NCBI RefSeq assembly: GCF_016082275.1
Contig: NZ_MOWM01000036.1
Location: 1-54,347, forward strand
Origin: Variovorax sp. E3
GTDB lineage: Bacteria; Pseudomonadota; Gammaproteobacteria; Burkholderiales; Burkholderiaceae_C
Reading direction: 5' to 3'
Length of the DNA: 54,347 nucleotides
Part shown: positions 9,333 to 16,128 of the stretch, one piece after another
Layout: each line of letters begins with the position of its first letter
Position numbering within the stretch: position 1 is the stretch's first letter
The notes under the pieces: generated by a model
What the model was told of the DNA's origin: nothing
The model's input: the letters and a program-made list of their open reading frames with translations, nothing else
The model's database searches: none
Made by a program: the position numbers and the translations under genes

Positions 9333-9542
9333 GTGAACACCGCAACGATCCGCATCTACGACACCTGCCCCGAAACGGGCAACGTGTTCGTGCGCGTCGC
9401 ATCGCATGCCGGTGTCGCCCTGGGCCTGCTGCCGTCGCTGCAGCAACTGCCGCGGAACCCCAATTCCGTGCCGCAGCCGCAAGCCAACCTGTGGCCGTGC
9501 GACAGCGACGATCGAATGCATCCGGGTGGAGTACGCGCATAG
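9333..9542 (+). CDS. Small hypothetical protein (69 aa)
   Basis: A GTG-initiated ORF of 69 residues (begins MNTATIRIYDTCPETG). It follows an AGGA ribosome site and a good sigma70-like promoter and is closed by a strong rho-independent terminator 30 bp after its stop. An in-frame ATG at 9216 would give 108 residues but lies upstream of the predicted promoter, so I prefer the GTG. No family is recognised; there is no signal peptide or membrane segment. The isolated promoter-ORF-terminator arrangement argues that it is expressed. Confidence 0.5.
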   Translation: MNTATIRIYDTCPETGNVFVRVASHAGVALGLLPSLQQLPRNPNSVPQPQANLWPCDSDDRMHPGGVRA

Positions 9543-9572
9543 GCGCAGGACTCCCAAGCGCTCTTCAAAAGA

Positions 9573-9611
9573 GGCCCGGACACCGCAAGGTGCCGGGCCT
9601 TTTGTTTTTTC
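9573..9611 (+). terminator. Rho-independent terminator
   Basis: GGCCCGG and CACC pair with GGTG and CCGGGCC around a GCAA loop, with one bulged A. An almost unbroken T tract follows (TTTTGTTTTTTCTT). It ends the transcript of the small gene just before the tRNA cluster. Confidence 0.88.
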
Positions 9612-9703
9612 TTCTCGACTACCTTCCGACGCAGTGATCGTGCCGCGCGGCACAGGGCCAAGGCCTTGTGAATGCTCTTTTGAACACTCGCACCACATAC
9701 ATC

Positions 9704-9780
9704 GCCCCGGTGACGCAATTGGTAGACGTGTCCGCCTTAGAAGCGGAATTCTGGGAGTTCGAGTCTCCCCTGGGGCACCA
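9704..9780 (+). tRNA. tRNA-Leu(UAG)-like, short variable arm
   Basis: A 77-nt cloverleaf with encoded CCA. Acceptor GCCCCGG pairs with CTGGGGC, the anticodon stem TCCGC/GCGGA is perfect, the loop CTTAGAA gives anticodon UAG, and the T arm is GGGAG/CTCCC with loop TTCGAGT. The D arm (3-bp stem, GGTAGA) is the leucine/serine type and the discriminator is A. However, the variable region is only 5 nt, where leucine tRNAs carry a long arm, and position 37 is A where Leu(CUN) readers have G. Confidence 0.75.
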
Positions 9781-9801
9781 ATTTTTCTTGAACGGATTTC
9801 T

Positions 9802-9879
9802 CTGGGTGTACTGTCAATCTGGTAGACGGCCTGCCTTGGAAGCAGGAGGCTGCAGGTTCAAATCCTGCCACCCAGACCA
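9802..9879 (+). tRNA. tRNA-Pro(UGG)-like, atypical
   Basis: A 78-nt cloverleaf with encoded CCA. Acceptor CTGGGTG/CACCCAG, anticodon stem CCTGC/GCAGG, loop CTTGGAA (anticodon UGG), T arm GCAGG/CCTGC with loop TTCAAAT. C1-G72 and A73 agree with bacterial proline tRNAs. The D arm is irregular: there seems to be one extra base between acceptor and D stem, and it contains GGTAGACG as in the preceding gene. Position 37 is A instead of the G expected in proline tRNAs. Confidence 0.7.
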
Positions 9880-9905
9880 GCATTTCTTGTTCGTCTTTTT
9901 TCTTC

Positions 9906-9981
9906 GCGTGTGTAGCTCAACTGGCAGAGCACTGGACTCCAAACCCAACGGTTGAAGGTTCGAATCCTTCCGCGCGCGCCA
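9906..9981 (+). tRNA. tRNA-Trp(CCA)-like, weak anticodon stem
   Basis: A 76-nt cloverleaf with encoded CCA. The acceptor GCGTGTG/CGCGCGC is rich in G-T pairs. D arm GCTC/GAGC, loop CTCCAAA (anticodon CCA), T arm GAAGG/CCTTC with TTCGAAT, discriminator G as in tryptophan tRNAs. The anticodon stem CTGGA/CCCAA has mismatches at both ends (C-A and A-C). Confidence 0.7.
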
Positions 9982-10051
9982 TCTATTTTTCTTGTCGGCC
10001 CTTCGCCGATCTGCGCCATGGCGATGGACTTGCCGGCGCGGATCGCACCGA

Positions 10052-10561
10052 TCAGGCCGATCCGCTTCGGTTCTCCATCCAGCGCACGACGCTGGGTCCA
10101 TAGCTGCGGGGCGCCTTTGCGTCAACACGCCTCGACAGATCGGCCAGTGTCTGCCTGGCCAGCGCCTCGTGCATGCGTTGCTCGGCTTCCAGCATGACCT
10201 CATGTATCGAGCAGACACCCTGCGCGGCCCAGCGCGGTGCGTTGCCGTCGAACACGGCGCAACGCACGCGCACCTCACGGCATTCGAATAGCGGCTTGAC
10301 GCCGTCGATCGCATGCACGACATCGAGCACGCTGATCTCGGAAGCCGGCTTGGCCAATCGAAACCCGCCGTTCTTGCCTTCGCTTGCAACCGTCAGGCCG
10401 GCCTTGCGCAACTTGGTGAAAAGCTTGGCCACGTAGTCGATGGACACGCCCTGCAGATCTGCCAGGTCACGCACGCTGGCGACAGTCACGCCGGTGGGCG
10501 GGCCGGAAAGATGAAGCAGGCAATGCAGGCCGTATTCGACGCCAACGCTGATATGACTCAA
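10052..10561 (-). CDS. Rrf2-family transcriptional regulator
   Basis: A 169-residue Rrf2 regulator. I place the start at a TTG at 10561, preceded by a GGGGG ribosome site; this gives the family N-terminus MSHISVGVEYGLHCLLHL. The winged helix follows (VRDLADLQGVSIDYVAKLFTKLRKAGL, then GGFRLAKP). Three cysteines in the second half (FEC, VRC, GVC) are spaced Cx6Cx15C, not the tight cluster of IscR/NsrR, so Fe-S binding is possible but not assured. It lies 53 bp downstream of the cupin gene, same strand, and probably controls the cupin and flavoprotein promoters through their shared operator. Confidence 0.9.
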   Translation of the reverse strand: MSHISVGVEYGLHCLLHLSGPPTGVTVASVRDLADLQGVSIDYVAKLFTKLRKAGLTVASEGKNGGFRLAKPASEISVLDVVHAIDGVKPLFECREVRVRCAVFDGNAPRWAAQGVCSIHEVMLEAEQRMHEALARQTLADLSRRVDAKAPRSYGPSVVRWMENRSGSA

Positions 10562-10614
10562 TCGATTCCCCCGTGGTCCGGATGCAGGCTTGCTGGGATC
10601 CTGCTTGAAGTCCG

Positions 10615-11043
10615 TTACTTCTTGTCGATGGAAACCAGGTCTTTGTCGTTGCTGTCCGCGATGAAGATCGCAAGCAGTTTCGCTGGTTCGGTGGTGCTCG
10701 CATTGTCGCTCACGGCGTGGTGGGCACCAGGTGCTTCCGTCCAGCTCTCGCCCGCATGAAAGACCTGTTCCTTGCCGTTGTCCAGACGGCTGCGGATCGC
10801 GCCCTCGAGAACATAACCCACGACGAAGGCCTTGCCGTGGCGATGCGCCGGCGTCTTGCCGCCCGGCGCATAGCTGACGACCAGCGCGGTCATCGTCTTG
10901 CCGGGCACGTTGGCGATGGCATGCGCGAACGCAGGCGAGATGGTTTCGCGCGGCGCCGCAGGTTCGGCGGCAACGGCGCAACCCGCCGCCAGCATGACGG
11001 ACGCGGCAAGCAATTTCATGGACATCGTCGGTAGATGCTTCAT
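10615..11043 (-). CDS. Secreted cupin-domain protein
   Basis: A 142-residue protein with an N-terminal signal peptide (MSMKLLAASVMLAAGCAVAA) and one small beta-barrel cupin domain. The metal-binding motif is visible as PAHRHGKAFVVGYVLEG, with a second region around GAHHAVSDN. Such single-domain cupins bind a metal and either sense or turn over small molecules in the periplasm; the substrate here is unknown. The start at 11043 follows an AAGGA site. It is transcribed with the Rrf2 gene from a strong promoter whose -10 overlaps an operator repeated before the divergent flavoprotein gene. Confidence 0.85.
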   Translation of the reverse strand: MKHLPTMSMKLLAASVMLAAGCAVAAEPAAPRETISPAFAHAIANVPGKTMTALVVSYAPGGKTPAHRHGKAFVVGYVLEGAIRSRLDNGKEQVFHAGESWTEAPGAHHAVSDNASTTEPAKLLAIFIADSNDKDLVSIDKK

Positions 11044-11064
11044 TCGAAGGTCCTTGGTTTTTGA

Positions 11065-11084
11065 ACTACGATTCTATTTGTCCG
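11065..11084 (-). promoter_or_regulatory. Operator copy 1 (upstream of cupin gene)
   Basis: Read on the minus strand this is GACAAATAGA-A-TCGTAGT, matching 17 of 18 positions of the central and right part of the perfect palindrome at 11146-11174. It covers the -10 of the cupin promoter, so a bound protein would block transcription. The left half-site is degraded. Confidence 0.65.
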
Positions 11085-11098
11085 AGTTTCGATGTCAA
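11071..11098 (-). promoter_or_regulatory. Sigma70 promoter for cupin-rrf2 operon
   Basis: On the minus strand a perfect TTGACA -35 and a TAGAAT -10 are separated by 16 bp, with the TAGAAT inside operator copy 1. The cupin ATG is 27 bp further on. Confidence 0.75.
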
Positions 11099-11145
11099 TC
11101 CATGCCCTTGAAGTCCGTCAGCGGATCGCGAAGCGCTTGCTTTTC

Positions 11146-11174
11146 TTTACTACGACAAATAGAGTCGTAGTAAA
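11146..11174 (+). promoter_or_regulatory. Perfect palindromic operator (upstream of flavoprotein gene)
   Basis: TTTACTACGAC and GTCGTAGTAAA form an 11-bp perfect inverted repeat around AAATAGA. On the plus strand TTGCTT (11137-11142) and TAGAGT (11160-11165), 17 bp apart, make a likely promoter whose -10 lies inside the palindrome. The core is repeated before the divergent cupin gene. Confidence 0.72.
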
Positions 11175-11248
11175 GGTTCAGCGCCGATTCGCATCCCGTC
11201 GGGAAGGCGCGGGGCGATTCATGGGTTCAACAACGCTGGAGTATTGAG

Positions 11249-12460
11249 ATGACAAAACGCATTCTGGTTATTGGTGCCGGTTTCGCTGGCATGTGGAGCG
11301 CATTGGGCGCGGCGCGCCTGCTCGACCAGGCTGGAAAGGCCGACGGCTCGGTCGAGATCGTGCTGGTGGCTCCCGAGCCTGCGCTGCACATCCGCCCGCG
11401 CTTCTACGAGCCGCCCGTGGACGCCATGAAGGCGCCCTTGACCGACGTGCTCAACGCCGTGGGCGTTCGGTTCCAGCAGGGCCGGGTGACGCAGATCCGT
11501 ACCGGCAAGAAAGAAGTCGACTTCGTCACCGCCGAAGGGGTCGGCGAGACGCTCTCGTATGACCGACTCGTGCTGGCCGCGGGCAGCAGGGTTGCGCTGC
11601 CTCCGGTGCCGGGCTTGCGCGAGCACGGGCTGAGCGTCGACCAGTTCGACGAGGCGGTGCAACTCGACGCGCACCTGAAGAACCTGGCCGCGCTTCCCTC
11701 GACACCTGCCCGCAATACCGTGGTGGTGGTCGGGGGCGGCTTCACCGGCATCGAGACCGCCGCCGAGATGCCCGCGCGAATGAGGCAGGCGCTGGGCGCC
11801 GCTGCGGACGTGCGCGTCGTGGTCATCGAGCGCGAGCAGGCGATCGGCCCCGAACTCGGCGCCGGCCCGCGGCCGGTGATCGAGCATGCGCTGAAAGAGC
11901 AGGGCGTCACGTTGAAACTCGGTACTTCCGTGGAGTGCGTCGACGCCGAAGGATTGCTCACGTCGAGCGGCGAGCGCATCGATGCGCTCACCGTCATCTG
12001 GACCGGCGGCCTGCGCGCCACCGCGCTGACCGAGCAGATTCCCGGCACGCGCGATGCCGTGGGCCGTCTGCACGTGGACCGCAACCTGCATGTGCTCGGT
12101 GTCGAGCATGTCCTGGCAACCGGAGACGCGGCGTTGGCCGCCACGGACGACGACGGCAACTTCGCCATGATGTCCTGCCAGCACGCCATGGCGCTGGGTC
12201 GTTCGGCCGGCCACAACGTGGCCGCCGACCTGCTCGGCCTGCCGCAGATCGCGTACAGCCAGCCCAAGTACGTGACCTGCCTGGACCTCGGCCCGTGGGG
12301 CGCGGTGTACACCGAAGGCTGGAACCGCGAGGTCAAGATGGAAGGCGCGCAGGCCAAGGCGCTCAAGCACCAGATCAACACCGAGTGGATCTACCCGCCG
12401 GCGGGTGGACGCGCCGAGATCCTGCTGGCGGCCGACCCGCAGCGCGTGGTTGTTGCCTGA
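11249..12460 (+). CDS. NDH-2-like NAD(P)/FAD-dependent oxidoreductase
   Basis: A 403-residue pyridine nucleotide-disulfide-type flavoprotein. It has an FAD Rossmann motif at residues 5-14 (VIGAGFAGMW), a second nucleotide-binding motif in the middle (VVVVGGGFTGIETAAEM) and the late FAD motif (ATGDAALA). No redox-active CxxC is seen, which points to the type II NADH:quinone oxidoreductase-like subgroup and not to disulfide reductases. No clear membrane anchor is evident at the C-terminus. It is divergent from the cupin-rrf2 pair with a shared operator, suggesting a redox or nitrosative/oxidative stress regulon. Confidence 0.87.
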   Translation: MTKRILVIGAGFAGMWSALGAARLLDQAGKADGSVEIVLVAPEPALHIRPRFYEPPVDAMKAPLTDVLNAVGVRFQQGRVTQIRTGKKEVDFVTAEGVGETLSYDRLVLAAGSRVALPPVPGLREHGLSVDQFDEAVQLDAHLKNLAALPSTPARNTVVVVGGGFTGIETAAEMPARMRQALGAAADVRVVVIEREQAIGPELGAGPRPVIEHALKEQGVTLKLGTSVECVDAEGLLTSSGERIDALTVIWTGGLRATALTEQIPGTRDAVGRLHVDRNLHVLGVEHVLATGDAALAATDDDGNFAMMSCQHAMALGRSAGHNVAADLLGLPQIAYSQPKYVTCLDLGPWGAVYTEGWNREVKMEGAQAKALKHQINTEWIYPPAGGRAEILLAADPQRVVVA

Positions 12461-12595
12461 GGCCGTTGGGCTGGCGCGCATGCGCCAGGCAAACGCAACC
12501 CGAGCGCAGTCGAAAGGCCATCGGTAGATAGCCCGATAACACCTTTGCGTTCGCGCGGCGCAAGATGCGTATCCTGAAAATACCCAGGAGACAAC

Positions 12596-14263
12596 GTGGG
12601 AGAACTTCTTTCTCTCCTGCGCTTTAGCGCCGGATCCGGCCATATCTGGCTGGACGAACAGCGCATGCTGTTGATGCACGCGCGGGCGCTGGCCGAACTT
12701 CGCAAGGAGCTGCTCAATTCGCTAGGCATCGAGAGGGCACGCGGCCTGCTCGTGCGCATGGGTTTCGCATCGGGCGTGCGCGACGGCGAAGTGGCGGTAC
12801 GCGAACGCCGCGCGGGCATGCGCGCCGAAGATGCCTTCATGCTCGGGCCGCGCCTGCACTCCATCGAGGGCATCGCCTCGGTGGAGAAGACGCACCTCGA
12901 ACTCGACATCGCCACCAAGCATTTCCACGGTGAGTTCCTGTGGACCAACTCGTGGGAGTGCGACGCGCACGTGGCCGACTTCGGCTACGGCGAAGACCCG
13001 CAGTGCTGGTCGCAGATCGGCTATGCGTCGGGCTACACCACCGCCTTCATGGGGCGCTTCGTGGTGTTCAAGGAGGTCGAGTGCACCAGCATGGGCGACA
13101 GCCGCTGCCGCATCGTGGGCCACCCGGCCGAGGAGTGGCAGGACGAGCACTACCTGGAGTATTTCCGCCCCCATCACGTGGCCGAGAACCTGATCGAGTT
13201 CAACCTCGGCCTGCAGCACATCCGCCGCCTGCAGCCGCGCCGCGAGTACGACCAGAAGCTGGTGGGCGTGTCACCGGGCTTTCGCGCCGCCTTCGACCTG
13301 ATGCGCAGCGCGGTGGACAGCGCCATCACCGTGTTGCTGCTCGGCGAGACCGGCGTGGGCAAGGAGGTGTTCGCGCGTTGGTTGCACGACAACGGCCCGC
13401 GCGCCAAGCAGCCCTTCATCGCGGTGAACTGCGCGGCCATTCCGGCCGAGTTGATGGAGGCCGAGCTGTTCGGCGTGGAGAAAGGGGCCTACACCGGTGC
13501 CCACCACGCGCGCGCCGGCCGCTTCGAGCGGGCGCACGGCGGCACGCTCTTCCTGGACGAAGTAGGCGACCTGCCGCTGGCCGCGCAGGTCAAGCTGCTG
13601 CGCGTGCTGCAGACCGGCGAGGTCGAGCGACTGGGCGCCGAGCAACCCATCAAGGTGGACGTGCGCATCGTGGCGGCCACCAACGTCAACCTCCAGCAGG
13701 CCTTGCAGGCGGGGCGTTTTCGCAGCGACCTGTTCTACCGGCTCAACACTTTTCCCATCTCGATTCCGCCGCTGCGCGAGCGCACCGCCGACATCCCGGC
13801 ACTGGTGGCCCGCTTCGTGGAGAAGTACAGCGCGCTCTACGGCAAGAAGCTGCGCGGCCTGACCGACAAAGCCGCGCGCGACATCCAGAAGCATGCCTGG
13901 CCCGGCAACATCCGCGAACTGGAGAACGTGATCGAGCGCGCCGTGCTGCTGGCGCCCGACCTCGGCGACATCGAAGCCAGCCACCTGTGGATGCAACCGC
14001 CAGGCGCGCCCGCCGACAGCCGCATCGACGCGAAGGGACAGATCAGCAGCGCCCCCGAGACCGGGGCCGATGGCAGCGAGCTCGACGCGCTGTGCCACCG
14101 CGTGCTCGAGCAGGGCATCGACATTGCCTCGCTGGAGACCCGGCTCATGCAGACCGCGATGCAGCGCGCCAAGGGCAATCTCTCGCATGCCGCGCGCCTC
14201 CTGGGCATCACCCGGCCGCAGCTGGCCTACCGGCTCAAGAGGGAAGGCCTGCCGCCGTCCTGA
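12596..14263 (+). CDS. dmpR: Sigma54-dependent phenol-sensing activator (DmpR/XylR family)
   Basis: A 555-residue activator; the GTG start at 12596 follows AGGAGA. Order of domains: XylR N-terminal plus V4R effector-binding domain (residues 1-210, with [13 protein letters not shown] and a Cys-containing metal site), B-linker, AAA+ sigma54-interaction domain (Walker A GETGVGKE at 250-257; Walker B near [12 protein letters not shown]), and a C-terminal FIS-type helix-turn-helix ([20 protein letters not shown]). The sigma54-contact loop reads GAYTGA at 297-302, a natural variant of GAFTGA. It is codirectional with and just upstream of the dmp operon, whose promoter carries its binding site. Phenol or methylphenols are the likely effectors. 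Confidence 0.95.
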   Translation: MGELLSLLRFSAGSGHIWLDEQRMLLMHARALAELRKELLNSLGIERARGLLVRMGFASGVRDGEVAVRERRAGMRAEDAFMLGPRLHSIEGIASVEKTHLELDIATKHFHGEFLWTNSWECDAHVADFGYGEDPQCWSQIGYASGYTTAFMGRFVVFKEVECTSMGDSRCRIVGHPAEEWQDEHYLEYFRPHHVAENLIEFNLGLQHIRRLQPRREYDQKLVGVSPGFRAAFDLMRSAVDSAITVLLLGETGVGKEVFARWLHDNGPRAKQPFIAVNCAAIPAELMEAELFGVEKGAYTGAHHARAGRFERAHGGTLFLDEVGDLPLAAQVKLLRVLQTGEVERLGAEQPIKVDVRIVAATNVNLQQALQAGRFRSDLFYRLNTFPISIPPLRERTADIPALVARFVEKYSALYGKKLRGLTDKAARDIQKHAWPGNIRELENVIERAVLLAPDLGDIEASHLWMQPPGAPADSRIDAKGQISSAPETGADGSELDALCHRVLEQGIDIASLETRLMQTAMQRAKGNLSHAARLLGITRPQLAYRLKREGLPPS

Positions 14264-14283
14264 GCGGTGGCGGTTTTTCACCA

Positions 14284-14316
14284 TTTGATCAAGCTGCACT
14301 GCAGCAAATGATCAAA
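14284..14316 (+). promoter_or_regulatory. Upstream activating site for DmpR
   Basis: Inverted TTTGATCA (14284-14291) and TGATCAAA (14309-14316) enclose a second inner repeat, GCTGCA/TGCAGC. The TTGATCAA half-sites match known XylR/DmpR/MopR sites. The site is roughly 100-130 bp before the predicted transcription start. Confidence 0.82.
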
Positions 14317-14371
14317 CGAGCATCCGGGACTTCCCGGTGCTTTGGCTTCGCAGGCGCAGCGAGCCCATGTA

Positions 14372-14384
14372 AATCAATCACTTA
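14372..14384 (+). promoter_or_regulatory. IHF binding site
   Basis: AATCAA-TCAC-TTA is an exact match to the IHF consensus WATCAANNNNTTR. It lies between the activator site and the -24/-12 promoter, where IHF bends DNA to bring DmpR to sigma54 polymerase. Confidence 0.75.
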
Positions 14385-14391
14385 GCCGCGC

Positions 14392-14406
14392 TGGCACGCC
14401 CGTTGC
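14392..14406 (+). promoter_or_regulatory. Sigma54 (-24/-12) promoter of the dmp operon
   Basis: TGGCACG-N4-TTGC has the invariant GG and GC dinucleotides at the correct spacing. Transcription would start about 12 bp later, near 14418, some 40 bp before the dmpK start. Confidence 0.9.
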
Positions 14407-14459
14407 CCTTATGAGGCCGGGCGGCGCCTTTGCCGTTCACCCCTTGATGGATTGAACAA

Positions 14460-14741
14460 GTGATTTCCTCGATACCGCCAGAGCACCGCAGCGGCAGCGC
14501 TGCACAGATGACCGGCCAGCCGTGTTTCGTGCGCGTCACCGGCACGCGGGCCGCGCGCTTCGTGGAGTTCGAGTTCGCCATCGGCGACCCCGAACTCGCG
14601 GTCGAGCTGGTGCTGCAGTTCGACCAGTTCCGCGAGTTCTGCACGCGCCACCAGGTGCGCCACCTGACGACCGAGGAGGGCGCCCGGCTCGACTTCGAAC
14701 GCATGAAGTGGCGCTTCGGCGCGCCCGGCATCGACCACTGA
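14460..14741 (+). CDS. dmpK: Phenol hydroxylase assembly protein P0 (DmpK)
   Basis: A 93-residue small protein, first gene of the dmp operon, GTG start. DmpK-type P0 proteins are needed to assemble active multicomponent phenol hydroxylase, probably by helping iron incorporation, but are not part of the catalytic cycle. The sequence shows the family blocks FVRVTGTRAARFVEFEFAIG, ELVLQFDQFREFC and the C-terminal FERMKWRFG. The ribosome site is weak, as expected for a substoichiometric factor. Length matches the family (about 90 residues). Confidence 0.92.
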   Translation: MISSIPPEHRSGSAAQMTGQPCFVRVTGTRAARFVEFEFAIGDPELAVELVLQFDQFREFCTRHQVRHLTTEEGARLDFERMKWRFGAPGIDH

Positions 14742-14774
14742 AAACCCCCCGAGAAAACCCAAGGAGACCATCCC

Positions 14775-15770
14775 GTGCAAGTCGAAATCAAGACCTCCGA
14801 CATCCGGCCCATCCGCCAGACCTTCTCGCACGTGGCGCGGCGGCTCGGCGACAAGCCGGCCTCGCGCTACCAGGAAGCCACGCTGGACATGCAGCCCACC
14901 GCCAACTTCCACTACCGCCCGCTGTGGGAGCCGCAGCATGAGCTGTACGACAAGCGCCGCACGGCCATCGTCATGGCCGATTGGTACAGCTTCAAAGACC
15001 CGCGCCACTATTACTACGGCGTCTACACCATCACGCGCGCCCGCCAGCAGGAGGGCGCCGACCGGCAATTCGAGTTTGCCGACAAGCGCCAGCTGCTGGC
15101 GCAGGCGGACGCCGCCACCCGCGAGTCGCTGCAGCAATTGCTGGTGCCGCTGCGTCACTACGAGTGGGGCGCCAACATGAACCACAGCTACTGCTGTGGC
15201 TACGGCTACGGCACGGCCATCACCCAGCCCTTCATCTTCGCGGCGATGGACCGGCTGGGCATTGCCCAGTACCTCTCGCGCATCGGCCTGCAACTGGACG
15301 GCAATTCGGGCCGCGCGCTCGACGCCGGCAAAGAGGCGTGGATGACGCTCCCCGCCTGGCAGGAGGTGCGCCGGCTGATGGAGAACCTCTTCGTCACCAA
15401 GGACTGGTTCGAGGTGTTCGTGGCGCAGAACCTGGTGTTCGACGGTCTGCTGTACCCCCTGGTGTACCGCCACTACGTGAACGCCAGGAGCGACGCCACC
15501 GGCAATGCGCTGGCCATGCTCACCGAATTCATGAACGACTGGTTCGACGAGAACGTGCGCTGGGTCGACGCCACGCTGAAGACCGCGGCCGAGGAGTCGC
15601 CGGCCAACGCCGAACAGCTGGCGCACTGGTATGCGAGCTGGCGCGGCCAGGTCGTCGAGGCCCTTGGTCCGCTGGCAACGCTGGCGCTGGGCAACGAGGG
15701 TGCGCAGCTGCTGCAGACCTTGCGCACGGCGCTCGACACGCGCGTCGCGCGCCTGGGCATCGCGGCCTGA
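14775..15770 (+). CDS. dmpL: Phenol hydroxylase beta subunit P1 (DmpL)
   Basis: A 331-residue structural (beta) subunit of the soluble di-iron phenol hydroxylase, GTG start after AAGGAGA. It begins with the typical VEIKTSDIRPIRQTF segment and contains NFHYRPLWEP, DPRHYYYG and HYEWGANMNHSYC blocks of the P1 family. It is ferritin-like in fold but lacks iron ligands. It pairs with DmpN and DmpO in the alpha2-beta2-gamma2 hydroxylase. Spacing to dmpM is 34 bp. Confidence 0.95.
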   Translation: MQVEIKTSDIRPIRQTFSHVARRLGDKPASRYQEATLDMQPTANFHYRPLWEPQHELYDKRRTAIVMADWYSFKDPRHYYYGVYTITRARQQEGADRQFEFADKRQLLAQADAATRESLQQLLVPLRHYEWGANMNHSYCCGYGYGTAITQPFIFAAMDRLGIAQYLSRIGLQLDGNSGRALDAGKEAWMTLPAWQEVRRLMENLFVTKDWFEVFVAQNLVFDGLLYPLVYRHYVNARSDATGNALAMLTEFMNDWFDENVRWVDATLKTAAEESPANAEQLAHWYASWRGQVVEALGPLATLALGNEGAQLLQTLRTALDTRVARLGIAA

Positions 15771-15804
15771 CCCCTCACCCGATTCGAGAAACCAAGGAGA
15801 CCCC

Positions 15805-16101
15805 ATGACAACCGCCACCGCAGAACTGTCCCGCCCGCCCGTCTTCATCGCGCTGCAGACCGGCGAGGCCGCGCGCGCCATCGTCGCGGCCATCCTGGCC
15901 GACAACCCGAAGGCCACGCTCACCGAATACCCCGCGATGGTGAAGATCGATGCGCCCGGCCGGCTGGTGATCCGCCGCGAGTCGGTCGAGTCGGAGGTCG
16001 GCCGCCGCTGGGACCTGCAGGAGCTGCACCTCAGCCTGATCTCGCTCTCCGGAAGCATCGAGGAGACCGACGACGAATTCACCCTCCACTGGGGCGCCTG
16101 A
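15805..16101 (+). CDS. dmpM: Phenol hydroxylase effector protein P2 (DmpM)
   Basis: A 98-residue cofactor-free regulatory protein of the MmoB/DmpM family. It docks on the hydroxylase and is required for efficient turnover. Recognisable blocks are VFIALQTGEAARAIVAAI, PAMVKIDAPGRLVIRR and the C-terminal LSGSIEETDDEFTLHW. The ATG at 15805 follows AAGGAGA. It sits between dmpL and dmpN in the canonical order. Confidence 0.95.
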   Translation: MTTATAELSRPPVFIALQTGEAARAIVAAILADNPKATLTEYPAMVKIDAPGRLVIRRESVESEVGRRWDLQELHLSLISLSGSIEETDDEFTLHWGA

Positions 16102-16128
16102 GCGCCCGCACAAGCCAAGGACAACGCC

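Noticed and set aside
14325..14338. CCGGGACTTCCCGG palindrome between dmpR and dmpK as a terminator
   Set aside because: It leaves a 2-nt loop and no T tract follows, so it is unlikely to terminate transcription of dmpR.
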